A stretch of 64,000 nucleotides of DNA from Phycisphaerales bacterium (GCA_020850415.1 JADZER010000023.1:1-64000); one strand, 5' to 3'; shown: positions 1 to 8,561, numbered from the stretch's first letter. Numbers and translations: made by a program. Notes: generated from the letters alone by a model not told the origin.

Positions 1-1122
1 CCAGGCGTTGAGGAAGGCGAGGACATCGAGGGTGTTGATCTGGCCGTCGCCGTTGAAGTCGGCGGCGCAGGTTCCGGGGCCGGCGCTCACATGCAGCAGG
101 TTCGTGTCGTTCTCGAACCAGCCGTGGTGGTCGGCGGGGATGAGGCCGTTGGTGCCGACGATGGCGAGGCTCGGACTCTCGACGAAGCCCATCGGCAGGA
201 TGAAAGTGCGCACCGGCTGGACATCGATCGTCCCGCCGTTGTTCGTGGGGATCTGCACCATCGCGTAGCCCCAGGGGAGCATCGCGGGGTTCTGAGCATC
301 CGGGATCACATTGGTCCAGCCGGAGAGGAAGAGCACGGAATGGCTCTCGAAGTCGAGCATCTCCTGGCCGACCGGCACGATGTTCATGGCCTGCGCGAGG
401 GGCATGGCGACGCCGGTCACGGGCACGGAGGTCACAAACGCCGGGGTTTGCAGGCCATTGAAATGGACTCCTCCAGGCAGGATCGACTGCTGGAAGATCT
501 CGTCCTCGAAGTTGTCGTCCTCGACGACGGGCGCCTTCTCCTCGCCCACTGCGGCGAGCTTGGCCCAGCCGGTGCTCCGCTTGTTCTTCTTGGGGTCGTC
601 GGTTGCCTTGTCGGTGAGGTCGAGCTTGGAATCGCCGAACTTGGCGCCGACGACATTGGCCCCGATCTTGCTGACGACGGAGTTGGTCTTCTTGGCCTTC
701 TCGGCGTCGTTTGCGCCGTCCTGATCCTCGGGCTTCTTGGGGACATAGACCGTGACCGTCACCTCCTTGGCCGGGCCGTTGTTCGTCCCGTCAGCGTTCT
801 TGGGTTGGACCTTGATCTTGACATTGTTGAACTTGTGGCATTTCACGCTCCCGCCGCCGGTCCCGCCCAGGGACACCGTGCCGTCCGGCGGGTTGACCGG
901 GTTGCCGTCGTCGTCGATCAGCCCCAGCGCCCAGGCGTGACTGAAACTGATCGTGGTGGTCCCGCCGCTGTCCACGATCCCGCCCTCGACCATGTGATCC
1001 CCGATCCCGATGCCGACGGGGTACTTCGTGGCCTGGTCCTCGGGGCCTGCGAAGGTCAGGGCTCCTGAAAGCCCGAGGAAAGCGATCAGAGCGAACTTCC
1101 CGGCGTGCGTGCGGAGTTTCAT
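1..1122 (-). CDS. Secreted protein with dockerin-like C-terminus (partial, runs off left edge)
   Basis: The start at 1122 gives MKLRTHAGKFALIAFLGLSG, a positively charged then hydrophobic signal peptide ending near TFAG, so the product is exported. The frame stays open for 374 codons to the window edge. The middle is low-complexity polar sequence without a domain I recognise. The last visible residues read ADFNGDGQINTLDVLAFLNAW in outline, a calcium-binding dockerin-like repeat common at the C-termini of Phycisphaerae secreted proteins. Normally only a few residues follow this, so little is missing. GGAG sits about 8 bases before the start. The function of the body is unknown. The role of the C-terminal repeat in sorting or anchoring is inferred from its recurrence in this class. 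Confidence 0.85.
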   Translation of the reverse strand, partial: MKLRTHAGKFALIAFLGLSGALTFAGPEDQATKYPVGIGIGDHMVEGGIVDSGGTTTISFSHAWALGLIDDDGNPVNPPDGTVSLGGTGGGSVKCHKFNNVKIKVQPKNADGTNNGPAKEVTVTVYVPKKPEDQDGANDAEKAKKTNSVVSKIGANVVGAKFGDSKLDLTDKATDDPKKNKRSTGWAKLAAVGEEKAPVVEDDNFEDEIFQQSILPGGVHFNGLQTPAFVTSVPVTGVAMPLAQAMNIVPVGQEMLDFESHSVLFLSGWTNVIPDAQNPAMLPWGYAMVQIPTNNGGTIDVQPVRTFILPMGFVESPSLAIVGTNGLIPADHHGWFENDTNLLHVSAGPGTCAADFNGDGQINTLDVLAFLNAW

Positions 1123-1525
1123 GGTGCGTACTCCATGTCCTTCTGGGTTCGAGTGAAGACCCGGCACGACGGAGCGTGCCGACCGGTCCGACTGGCCGTC
1201 GCGCAAGACGAGCGCGGACGGGGGAAAGCTCACTTGCACGAACGCCCGAGGCACTGCTCGATGGAGTTGTCGGCGTGGCGGCGAAGAGCGTCGACGCCGC
1301 GCGGCAACCGCCCGCTCGGACGAGCGCACCATACCGCCAGGATGCAACAACACAAAGACCGCAAGAAGATTTGGTCAAAAATAACCAATAACGGATGCGA
1401 TTAACCGCTTTCCGGGCGCCCGTGTGATACGGCGCGGCTGCCGCGCCAGCGATCGGCGCAGGGCTCCTGGGGGCTTTCGTCGGCTCCGGCGTGCACCTTG
1501 AGGAAGGACACGCGGGACCGGGGCG
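1123..1525. other. Intergenic region, no gene seen
   Basis: No convincing coding frame. Around 1365-1405 there is an A/T-rich patch, unusual for this DNA, that probably holds the promoter of the leftward secreted-protein gene. The rest is GC-rich without recognisable repeats. Confidence 0.5.
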
Positions 1526-3268
1526 CTACTCGGGGAGCTGCCTGAGCTCGGCCTCCACCCGATCCACGAGTCGGCGTACGGTCGCCTCACCGAAGTCGAA
1601 CTCCAGGCCCGCGCCCGCGAACAGCTCGGGGAGCGGGCGCGAGCCGCCGAGGCGCATCGCCCGGATGTAGGCATCGATCGCGCTGGCCTCGCCCTCTTCG
1701 AGGCTCTTCAGCCAGAGCTGGAGGGCCCCGAGCTGGGCGATGCCGTATTCGATGTAATAGAACGGGTGGCCCCACAGGTGCGGCTGGCGGTGCCACAACC
1801 ACTTGTGCTCGTCCCCGAGGCCGGTCCAGTCGATGCCGGCGCCGAAGCGGCTCTCGAGGCTCAGCCAGAAGGCGGTGCGCTCGGCGCGGGTGTGCGTGGG
1901 GTGGGTGTAGATCCAGTGCTGGAACGCGTCGATGGTGGCGATCCAGGCGAGCAGGCTGACCGAGCCCTGCAGCTGCTTGCGGGCGGCCCGGGCGCGGTCG
2001 GCCTCGGAGGGGTAGTAGCCGTCGGCCCCGCCCCAGTGGCGCATCGTGAGCAGCTCCATCGACATGCTCGCCACCTCGCAGAACTCGATCGGGGCGTGGC
2101 GGTAGCCGACCAGCGGCTCGGTGCGGCAGAGCTGGGAGTGGAACGCGTGCCCGGCCTCGTGGACCATCGTCTCGACATCGCGGTGCAGGCCCGCGGCGTT
2201 CATGAAGATGAAGGGCCTGCGGACGCGGTCGCGCATGTACTGGTACCCGCCGGGGGCCTTGCCCTTGCGGCTGTCGAGGTCCAGGCACGCGCCGTCCCGC
2301 GAGCCGCGGGACTCGCTGCCGTCGCCCAGCTCGCCGAGCATGGCGGCCAGTCGCGGGTCGAGCCTGCGGAAGGAGGCGAGGGCCTTGGTCACGAGCTGCG
2401 CGCCGCCCTCGAAGGGGCGGAGCGGGGGCCGGCCCTTGGGGTCCACGCCGATGTCCCACGGGCGGAGGGCGCCGACGCCGAGGTCGCGCCGGCGCTCGGC
2501 CAGGCGGCGCTCGTTGAAGGGCACCACCACCTTCTCCACGGCCTCGTGGAACGCGAAGCAGTCCTCGGGCCCGTAGTCGAAGCGGAGCATCGACCTGAAC
2601 GCGTAGCCGACATAGTCGCTGAACCCGGCGTTGGCCGCGGCCTGCTGGCGCAGCGCGATCTGCCGGTCGAAGATCTCGTCGATCGCGTCCCGGTCGCGCA
2701 GTCGGCGCGACGCGCACACCCGCCACGCCGCCTCGCGGACCGACCGGTCGTTGGACTCCTGGTACCGGCCCATCTGGGGCATGGTCTGCTCGCGCCCGTC
2801 GAACTCGACGGTCATCGCGCCGGTCACCGTCTGGTACTGCTGGGTCAGCTTCTCCAGCTCGGTCTGGATCGGCACATTCCTCTCGCGGAAGATCTCGACG
2901 GCGGCGGTGGTGGCGCGCCGGAGCACGAGGTAGCGAGCCTCGGGCATCGGGATCCGCCCGAACAGCTCGGCCGCACGCCGGTCCAGCTCGAACGAGGCGG
3001 GCTTGATCCTCGGGCTGACCTCCTCGATGAACCTGGTGAAGGCGCCCGCGGCGGCCTGGTCGTTGGTGTCGCAGGTCATGGAGATGTAGAGGTTGGCCTC
3101 GGCCTCGGCGCAGGCGGCGTCCAGCTCGCTGCGGTCGGTGAGCCAGCGCTCGAACTCGGGCGCCGAGCCGACAGGGCGCGCGAGCAGGGCCTTGAACAGC
3201 GGCTCGATGGCGGCCCAGCTCGCGGCGTCGAGGTCGGCGGGGACGAAGCTCGTGTCGAGGGTGGTCAT
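1526..3268 (-). CDS. pepF: M3 family oligoendopeptidase F
   Basis: A 580-residue zinc metallopeptidase of the M3 (thimet/PepF) family that hydrolyses short cytoplasmic peptides. The active-site motif HEAGH lies at residues 370-374. It is followed by the family's downstream helix with E (IEFCEVASMSMELL) that supplies the third zinc ligand. N- and C-terminal helical regions match PepF along the whole length, and the size is normal (about 570-610). I chose the start at 3268 because AAGGAG lies 8 bases upstream. An in-frame start 11 codons earlier lacks a ribosome site. Just before the HEAGH domain, at about residues 315-326, a short stretch containing GSESRGSRDG is encoded by a palindromic sequence (2291-2323) that looks inserted. 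The gene appears to stand alone, and a strong terminator lies upstream of it for the preceding gene. Confidence 0.93.
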   Translation of the reverse strand: MTTLDTSFVPADLDAASWAAIEPLFKALLARPVGSAPEFERWLTDRSELDAACAEAEANLYISMTCDTNDQAAAGAFTRFIEEVSPRIKPASFELDRRAAELFGRIPMPEARYLVLRRATTAAVEIFRERNVPIQTELEKLTQQYQTVTGAMTVEFDGREQTMPQMGRYQESNDRSVREAAWRVCASRRLRDRDAIDEIFDRQIALRQQAAANAGFSDYVGYAFRSMLRFDYGPEDCFAFHEAVEKVVVPFNERRLAERRRDLGVGALRPWDIGVDPKGRPPLRPFEGGAQLVTKALASFRRLDPRLAAMLGELGDGSESRGSRDGACLDLDSRKGKAPGGYQYMRDRVRRPFIFMNAAGLHRDVETMVHEAGHAFHSQLCRTEPLVGYRHAPIEFCEVASMSMELLTMRHWGGADGYYPSEADRARAARKQLQGSVSLLAWIATIDAFQHWIYTHPTHTRAERTAFWLSLESRFGAGIDWTGLGDEHKWLWHRQPHLWGHPFYYIEYGIAQLGALQLWLKSLEEGEASAIDAYIRAMRLGGSRPLPELFAGAGLEFDFGEATVRRLVDRVEAELRQLPE

Positions 3269-3327
3269 CGCGGGGTCGCTCCTTGGTGCTGGGGCGATCA
3301 TAGAGCCCGGAGCCGGCCCAACAAGAA

Positions 3328-3352
3328 AGCCCCGGGGCCGGGCCCCGGGGCT
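3328..3352 (-). terminator. Rho-independent terminator of the ClpP-like gene pair
   Basis: A perfect 12-bp inverted repeat (AGCCCCGGGGCC and its complement around one central base) lies 25 bases after the stop of the leftward gene ending at 3378. On the minus strand it is followed by TTTCTTGTT, giving the hairpin-plus-U-tract form. Confidence 0.8.
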
Positions 3353-3377
3353 CTATGGAGGAAGCGGGTGGGAGGCG

Positions 3378-4649
3378 CTACGGCAGGCGCATCAGCTCGC
3401 GGAGCAGCTCGTGCTGCTGCTCGAACCACTCGTCGGTGAGGCCCTGGAGGAGCTTGAGGTTCGGGAAGTCCTTGCAGGCGCGCTCGATGATGGCGAGGTG
3501 GCGGCGCGCCTCGCCGACGAACCGGCCGCGGGAGGCCCGGTCCTGGGCGCTCTGGGCGTTCGCGATCGACAGGCCGTACTTGACGAAGTAGACCTGGAAG
3601 TTGTCCTCGGCCTTGGTCACGCCGTCGCGCCAGGTCCGCATGCCGTCCTCGGCCCTGCTGATCGGGAAGATCTCGCCGGGAACATGCTTGCCGAGCCAGT
3701 TGACCTCGGGGTACCCGAGCAGGCGGGTGAGGGTCTCGAGGTCGTCGGCGGTGCCCTTGGAGAACTTGCACTGCTCGGCCTGGACCGAGTCGAAGGTGAG
3801 GATGCGCCCGGTGGCGTTCACGAGGAACTCGCCCTCCTCGGTGTTGTACCAGGTGATCTCGCCGTCCTTGCTCTTGTTGTAGCTCAAGGGCTCTTCGATC
3901 TGCATCGAGCGCATGATCTCCGGGGCCTTCTTGCCCTCGGCCGACGCCCGCTCCATGAGGTAGAGCACCTCCTCGAGCCCGCGACCCTCCACGGCCACCA
4001 GGGCGCCGCTCCAGCCGGTGCAGGCGCCGTAGTTGCCCTCGGGCATGAAGTAGATCTCCTCGAGGACATGCGAGGTCATGGCCGCGGCGGAGATGGCCGA
4101 CTCGATCCACGCGACGGTGCGGAAGCGCGGCTTGAACTCATTGACGATGGTCTCGTGGAGCTTGGCGATCTCCAGCAGCAGCCCGCCGCCGGAGTTGATC
4201 TTCAGGACGACGACATCGACCTGCTGCTCTTCGAGCCAGGGGATGGCCTCTTCGAGCGCCTTGGCGGCGAACTGGATGCCGACGGTGCCCTCGAGGGTGA
4301 TGACCACGCCGCGGACCTCGCCGGGGCGCTTTTCGGCCTTGGGGGCGGTGTCGTTCTGGACGGGCTTGATGGGGTCGCTGGGGGCGGGGTCGGCAGCGAC
4401 ATCGCGCTCGATGCGGTCGATATCGCCGGCGCCGAAGAAGGCGCCCTTCTGCTCGACGCCGCCGATGGTGTAGTTGACCCAGACCGAGCCGTTGACCTCT
4501 CGGACGATATCGCCGTCGATGACGCGTCCGTCCTTGAGGTAGATCTTGTCGCCGGCCCAGGCGTTGGTGGCCGAGGCGAAGAGCAGGACCGACGCGAGCA
4601 CGAGCCCGGCCGCCAGACCGCCCAGCCGCTGCATGAATCCCTTGATCAT
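3378..4649 (-). CDS. Exported ClpP-fold serine protease-like protein
   Basis: 423 residues. A signal peptide (residues 1-32, ending NAWA) is followed by a short module with LKDGRVIDGDIV, then a crotonase/ClpP-fold domain of the SppA/NfeD type from about residue 110. Visible family features are the strand VVVLKINSGGG (oxyanion region) and ESAISAAAM, where Ser187 is the expected nucleophile. It is therefore likely an active periplasmic or membrane-associated serine peptidase. The start has GAGAGG close upstream. It lies 61 bases downstream of a paralogue with the same architecture and ends at a strong terminator, so the two probably form an operon. Substrate unknown. Family assignment is firm; catalytic activity is inferred from the Ser/oxyanion motifs. 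Confidence 0.82.
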   Translation of the reverse strand: MIKGFMQRLGGLAAGLVLASVLLFASATNAWAGDKIYLKDGRVIDGDIVREVNGSVWVNYTIGGVEQKGAFFGAGDIDRIERDVAADPAPSDPIKPVQNDTAPKAEKRPGEVRGVVITLEGTVGIQFAAKALEEAIPWLEEQQVDVVVLKINSGGGLLLEIAKLHETIVNEFKPRFRTVAWIESAISAAAMTSHVLEEIYFMPEGNYGACTGWSGALVAVEGRGLEEVLYLMERASAEGKKAPEIMRSMQIEEPLSYNKSKDGEITWYNTEEGEFLVNATGRILTFDSVQAEQCKFSKGTADDLETLTRLLGYPEVNWLGKHVPGEIFPISRAEDGMRTWRDGVTKAEDNFQVYFVKYGLSIANAQSAQDRASRGRFVGEARRHLAIIERACKDFPNLKLLQGLTDEWFEQQHELLRELMRLP

Positions 4650-4710
4650 CGTGGCATCCTCTCTGTCCGGCCGCTGCGCGCGCCGGGTTGCTGGTTCGTC
4701 TGCGACCGTG

Positions 4711-6147
4711 TTACGGCTTGTCCTTCATCTGCTCCTGCCGGATCTGCTCGTGCAGGACATCGAGGGCGGGGATGGGCGGCAGACCGTCGGGGAGCCGGAG
4801 CATGCGGACCTTGTACACCTCGCCGTAGCGCTCGAGCAGCGCCTTGATCTTGAGCAGCAGGCTCATCTGGGTGGCGCGGGCGGTGGTGCGCTCGCGGTAC
4901 TCGCCCTGGACCTGCACATTGAGGAACCGCGTCCAGAGATCGCGGAGGGATCGCTCGGCGCCCTCGAGCTCGCGGTCCCAGTTCTTCATGATCCGCTCGC
5001 TCTTGGAGTCGAGCATGCGGTAGTTGCGGTCGATGCCCAGCTCGTAGAGCAGGTCGTCCAGCTCGTCCACCGTGCCCTGGGACACGCCCAGGATCTCGGC
5101 GATGCTGGCGCTGAGGGTCAGGTTGTCGTTGCCCTGCCCGCGTGCGAGGGCCTTGATGTCGTCGGCGTTCTCCGCCTGGCCGTCGTCGGTCAGCAGGACC
5201 TCACCCAGGTCGGTGTTGGGCGCGCCCTCGACCAGCACCGCCTTGCCGTTGTCGATGCGGTAGCTCAGGACATACTCGGTCCGGGCCATCGCCTCGATCA
5301 GCCGGGCGTCGTAGCCGCCCCGGTTGGCCATGCCCCGGGCGTGGCCCAGACGCAGCGAGAACTGCTTCTCGCGGACCCGCGCGTCGCCGGTTGAGCCGAA
5401 GATCTGCTCCAGCCGGCCGATGCCGCCGATGCGACCCTCGGACGAGAAGTACATCGTGTCGAAGTTGAACGGCAGGAACGCCGCGCCGCCCATCGCGTTC
5501 TTCACCCACACCACGATCTTCGGCCGGTACCCGAGCATCTCGGGCAGCTCCTTGGTGAAGATCGGCTCCATGTCCTCGGTCTGGAAGAGCTGGTCGAACG
5601 CCGCCGCCTCGTCGTCGGCCAGTTTCTCGCCCCACGCCGTCTCCCACGCGTTGTCCACCACCACGATCAGATAGTCCGGGCGCATCTTCGCGGCGTCCTT
5701 GATCGCGTCGCGGATCGGCGTCGGCGCGATGTCGCGCCCGAAACGACCCGTCAGCTCGATCATGTACACCCCCGGGGCCCCGTCGGTCGGCTCGTCGGCG
5801 CTCGGCTCGGCGGCCTGGTCGGCCTCCTCGCTCACCACGCCCGCCTTGCCCGACTCGTCCCGGACCCCCCGCTCGATCGCCAGGATGTCCGCCTTGCTGT
5901 AGGTCTGCTCGCCCTTGATCCCCGCCACCACCACCAGGAACCGGACCGTGGTCGCCGTCTCCTCGAGCACCTCGCCCTCGATGATCCGCCCGTCCTTGAA
6001 GATGAGCTGGTCCGGAGCGTCCGCGGACTCCTGCATCCACATCGCGGGGGCCGCCGACGCGCCCGATGCCCCCGGGCCGGCCATCCCCAGCGCCGCCAGC
6101 ACACCCGCAGCCGCGGCTGCCCAGACTCGGTTTCGGTTTGTCTTCAT
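4711..6147 (-). CDS. Exported ClpP-fold paralogue, apparently without catalytic serine
   Basis: 478 residues from the start at 6147, which has GGGAAGAAG upstream and a typical signal peptide (MKTNRNRVWAAAAAGVLAAL...). An ATG 13 codons earlier has no such context. It carries the same FKDGRIIEGEVL module as its downstream neighbour, then a ClpP-like fold. Where the neighbour has ESAISAAAM, this protein reads KNAMGGAAF, with no serine, and the NSGGG loop is replaced by VDNAWETA. It therefore looks like a non-catalytic homologue. The C-terminal third is helical (RELEGAERSLRDLWTRFLNVQ). The tandem arrangement suggests the two act together, possibly as a hetero-oligomer; that is inference. Confidence 0.75.
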   Translation of the reverse strand: MKTNRNRVWAAAAAGVLAALGMAGPGASGASAAPAMWMQESADAPDQLIFKDGRIIEGEVLEETATTVRFLVVVAGIKGEQTYSKADILAIERGVRDESGKAGVVSEEADQAAEPSADEPTDGAPGVYMIELTGRFGRDIAPTPIRDAIKDAAKMRPDYLIVVVDNAWETAWGEKLADDEAAAFDQLFQTEDMEPIFTKELPEMLGYRPKIVVWVKNAMGGAAFLPFNFDTMYFSSEGRIGGIGRLEQIFGSTGDARVREKQFSLRLGHARGMANRGGYDARLIEAMARTEYVLSYRIDNGKAVLVEGAPNTDLGEVLLTDDGQAENADDIKALARGQGNDNLTLSASIAEILGVSQGTVDELDDLLYELGIDRNYRMLDSKSERIMKNWDRELEGAERSLRDLWTRFLNVQVQGEYRERTTARATQMSLLLKIKALLERYGEVYKVRMLRLPDGLPPIPALDVLHEQIRQEQMKDKP

Positions 6148-6249
6148 GAGGCTTCTTCCCTTCGCGCGATCCGTCGGCTGTTCCACCCGGGCCCGGTCGG
6201 CCCCGTTCGGAGGCCCCGGGGCGTCAGAACGCCCCGCCGGAACCTGAGC

Positions 6250-7653
6250 TTAGACCCCCCCGGGCCCTGCGAGTTCCCGCGCCAGCGCCAGGGCTTGGGC
6301 CTTGTCCGACACGCGGCCTTCGAGCTGGGCGTCGTACACCGCCGTCAGAACCCGAGCAAACACTGGCCCCGCCGGGACGCCCAGGAGGAGCAGGTCGTTC
6401 CCATCGATCATCGGCTCGGGGGCCAGCCCGACACCATCGCCCGCGAGGGCCCCGACATCCGCCGCGATCGACCCGGCGCGGGACGCGTCCCGGGCGGTGA
6501 GGACGGCCAGGCACTCGGCGAACCAGGCCGCCGCCGCCCGACGCTTGCGCTGGGCGGGTGGTAGTTGTTGCCACAACGATTCGGCCTCCACCACGCCCCC
6601 GAGCACGGCACGGAGCCGGTCGGTCTCCTCGTTGGAGAGGCACAGGGCCCCACGCCAGGCGCGGACGAGCGCGGGGATCTGCGAGCCCGACTGGATCAGG
6701 CCGCGGTCGAACGCCAGGCAGGCCAGGCAGGCCGGGAAGGTGGGGTCGGGGAGGGCGGCCAGCGAGCCGGCGCGCGGGCCGGGGCCCGGCTGGCCGAGTA
6801 GCACGAGGTCCAGGCCCAGAGTCCCCAGAAGTCCGACCGCGTGGGCGCGGCTGGGGTGGGCGAGCATCCGCCGGAACTCTTCCCCGATCCGCTCGCGGCT
6901 GACGCCCTCGAGGTCCCTGGCGTGGCGCCGGATCGCGTCGGCGGTGCCCGGGTCGATCGCAAAGGCGTACCGGGCGGCGAAGCGGACCGCCCGGAGGGCG
7001 CGGAGGTGGTCCTCGGCGAGGCGCTGCTCGGGATCGCCGACGGCCCGGATGACCCCCGCGCGGAGGTCGGCCAGGCCACCGACGAAGTCGATCACGCCTG
7101 GGGTGGACTCCAAGGTGGCACGGCTCTCCGAGCCGTGAGTCTCCGGCCCGGCTCGGGTAGCCGAGTCACCGGGATCCCTGGCTCGGAGAGCCGGGCCACC
7201 GGGATCTCCGGCTCGGGTAGCCGGGCCACCGGGATCTCCGGCTCGGAGAGCTGGGCCACCGGCTAGGGGGTCGAGGAACAGGGCGTTGATGGTGAAATCT
7301 CGGCGCTGCGCATCGTGCGCGGCATCCGAGAACTCGACATGGTCCGGGTGGCGCCGGTCGGTGTAGGGCCCGTCGGCCCGGAACGAGGCGACCTCGACGG
7401 TCACCCCCCGCTCCTTGACGAGCACCACGCCGAAACAGGCCCCCACGGCGGCGGTGCGTCGGAAGAGCGCCTGGATGGCGTCGGGCCGGGCGTCGGTAGC
7501 GATGTCGTAGTCGACGGGCTCGAACCCGAGCAGCTCGTCGCGGACGCAGCCGCCGGCGAGGTAGGCGGTGAAGCCCTTGGCCCGGAGGGCGCGGACGATG
7601 GCGGTGGCCGCGTTGCGGGCGTCCCGGTTCGACCATTTCTTGGTGACGGCCAC
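6250..7653 (-). CDS. CCA-adding enzyme / poly(A) polymerase family nucleotidyltransferase
   Basis: 467 residues, starting with GTG at 7653. The class II nucleotidyltransferase head contains GGCVRDELLG and the metal-binding DYD (Asp48/Asp50), followed by RRDFTINALFLDP and the neck motif RAVRFAARY. It adds CCA to tRNA 3' ends or A tails to RNA; sequence alone does not separate the two. Between the head strand (FLDPLAG) and the conserved VIDFVGGLADL lies an insertion of about 50 residues rich in G, P, A, R and D (units such as GGPALRAGDP), encoded by a 30-bp tandem repeat plus a palindromic element. Family members normally have only a few residues there. No Shine-Dalgarno is seen; TACACT ends 6 bases before the GTG, suggesting a leaderless message. 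Confidence 0.88.
   Translation of the reverse strand: MAVTKKWSNRDARNAATAIVRALRAKGFTAYLAGGCVRDELLGFEPVDYDIATDARPDAIQALFRRTAAVGACFGVVLVKERGVTVEVASFRADGPYTDRRHPDHVEFSDAAHDAQRRDFTINALFLDPLAGGPALRAGDPGGPATRAGDPGGPALRARDPGDSATRAGPETHGSESRATLESTPGVIDFVGGLADLRAGVIRAVGDPEQRLAEDHLRALRAVRFAARYAFAIDPGTADAIRRHARDLEGVSRERIGEEFRRMLAHPSRAHAVGLLGTLGLDLVLLGQPGPGPRAGSLAALPDPTFPACLACLAFDRGLIQSGSQIPALVRAWRGALCLSNEETDRLRAVLGGVVEAESLWQQLPPAQRKRRAAAAWFAECLAVLTARDASRAGSIAADVGALAGDGVGLAPEPMIDGNDLLLLGVPAGPVFARVLTAVYDAQLEGRVSDKAQALALARELAGPGGV
7114..7137. repeat. 24-bp palindromic element inside the CCA-adding enzyme gene
   Basis: The core GGCTCGGAGAGCC reads on the minus strand within a 24-base sequence that is identical, base for base, to 27661-27684 in the uvrD-like gene (same plus-strand sequence after reverse complement). 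It encodes HGSESRAT here. Confidence 0.85.
7141..7262. repeat. Four-copy 30-bp in-frame tandem array
   Basis: Exact 30-base periodicity with units beginning GCTCGG at 7151, 7181, 7211 and 7241. Each unit holds a small palindrome (GGCTCGGAGAGCC or GGCTCGGGTAGCC) followed by a CCACCGGGATC-like spacer. Since 30 is a multiple of three, each copy adds ten residues and copy-number change would keep the frame. Confidence 0.9.
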
Positions 7654-7659
7654 GGGGCC

Positions 7660-7665
7660 AGTGTA
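7660..7665 (-). promoter_or_regulatory. Putative -10 box (TACACT) of the CCA-adding enzyme gene
   Basis: TACACT on the minus strand ends 6 bases before the GTG start, and no ribosome site fits between. Transcription from the usual distance would begin at or next to the start codon. Confidence 0.45.
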
Positions 7666-7728
7666 CGGCGGGGTGCGGGGTCCCTTCCGGGGCGCAGCGT
7701 TGGCGGGCTGTCGTCGGGCGGGGGCCGG

Positions 7729-7971
7729 CTAGCGCGGGGTGCGCGGGTAGCCGTTGGTCTGCCGGATCATGCCGATGGTGACCTCGCTCGGCGAGGTGCG
7801 CATCGACTGCAGGATTCGGCGGGCCCGGTCGTCGATGCGGTCGTCGTTCGGCTGCTTGGGAGTGGGTGTCGCAGGCGCGGAGCGCCCACCCGATGACCCG
7901 CCCGTCGTCTGATCCCGTTGCTCTGCCATGGGCAGCACCGTTCTGATGACCTGGAGGCGTCGGTTCAACAT
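7729..7971 (-). CDS. Small hypothetical protein
   Basis: 80 residues from the ATG at 7971, or 66 from an in-frame ATG at 7929. The middle is disordered (GGSSGGRSAPATPTPKQP). It is followed by a compact, more conserved-looking segment with RRILQSMRTSP and TIGMIRQTNGYPR, resembling an anti-sigma FlgM-like or short regulatory C-terminus, but I do not recognise the family. GAGGGGCCGGAG precedes the first start. Acidic/basic balance and codon use look genuine. Function unknown. Confidence 0.5.
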   Translation of the reverse strand: MLNRRLQVIRTVLPMAEQRDQTTGGSSGGRSAPATPTPKQPNDDRIDDRARRILQSMRTSPSEVTIGMIRQTNGYPRTPR

Positions 7972-8032
7972 GCTCCGGCCCCTCGCAATGGCCGCGAGAG
8001 CTCACCGGCTGGGAGATCATACATATGCCTGC

Positions 8033-8092
8033 CGGTTTGCGATGCCATTTTGCATTATGTATCGGTGATGTCACCTGCGAGTTCGCAAACCG
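8033..8092. repeat. Inverted repeat in a divergence-free gap
   Basis: CGGTTTGCGA (8033-8042) is repeated inverted as TCGCAAACCG (8083-8092), separated by 40 bases of relatively A/T-rich DNA, upstream of the small hypothetical gene. It could be an operator pair or a hairpin. Confidence 0.4.
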
Positions 8093-8123
8093 TTCTGTCG
8101 CGGGGCTGCCATTGCTGCTTCAC

Positions 8124-8561
8124 TCAGCCTCCGGGCCGGGTCGTCTCGACATGCTCCCAGTAGTCCCCGGCCATCAGCTCGACCGAGTTGCCGTCGGGGT
8201 CGCGGAAGTAGATCGACCTCGCGGGCGCGCCCTCCGGCCCGGGCCAGGTGATCTCTTGCTCGATCTCGACGCCCTTGGCTCCGAGGTGCGCCAGCCAGCG
8301 GTCGTAGCTCTCCGGCGGGATGGCGAAGCACACATGGCAGGGCCCGATGGCGCCGTGGGTCGGCACGGCGCGACCGCGCCGGATGGAGCGTTCGGGGTCG
8401 AAGATCAGCAGCACCGCCCCTCCCGGCAGGCGCAGACCTCGCCCCGCGGCCCCGATCGCCTCGGGGAACGGCGCGAGCCCCAGCACCCCGGCATAGAACG
8501 CCGCGGCCGCGCCGATGTCGGCGGCGTACAGCACGGTCTCGTGGACGCCAAGCACGCGCAT
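8124..8561 (-). CDS. VOC (glyoxalase/bleomycin-resistance) family protein
   Basis: 145 residues forming two beta-alpha-beta-beta-beta modules of the vicinal oxygen chelate fold. Visible landmarks are HETVLYAADIGAAAAFYAGVLG at the N-terminus, HVCFAIPP in the second module and the family's closing motif YFRDPDGNSVELM. The His and Glu of those motifs are the expected metal ligands. Such proteins act as lyases, dioxygenases or antibiotic-binding proteins, and nothing here decides the substrate. GGAGAGGAG lies 6 bases before the start. It seems to be transcribed alone. Confidence 0.85.
   Translation of the reverse strand: MRVLGVHETVLYAADIGAAAAFYAGVLGLAPFPEAIGAAGRGLRLPGGAVLLIFDPERSIRRGRAVPTHGAIGPCHVCFAIPPESYDRWLAHLGAKGVEIEQEITWPGPEGAPARSIYFRDPDGNSVELMAGDYWEHVETTRPGG

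Noticed and set aside
7141..7262. 30-bp periodic array as a CRISPR
   Set aside because: Units are directly abutting with no spacers, lie in frame inside an enzyme gene, and no cas gene is near.
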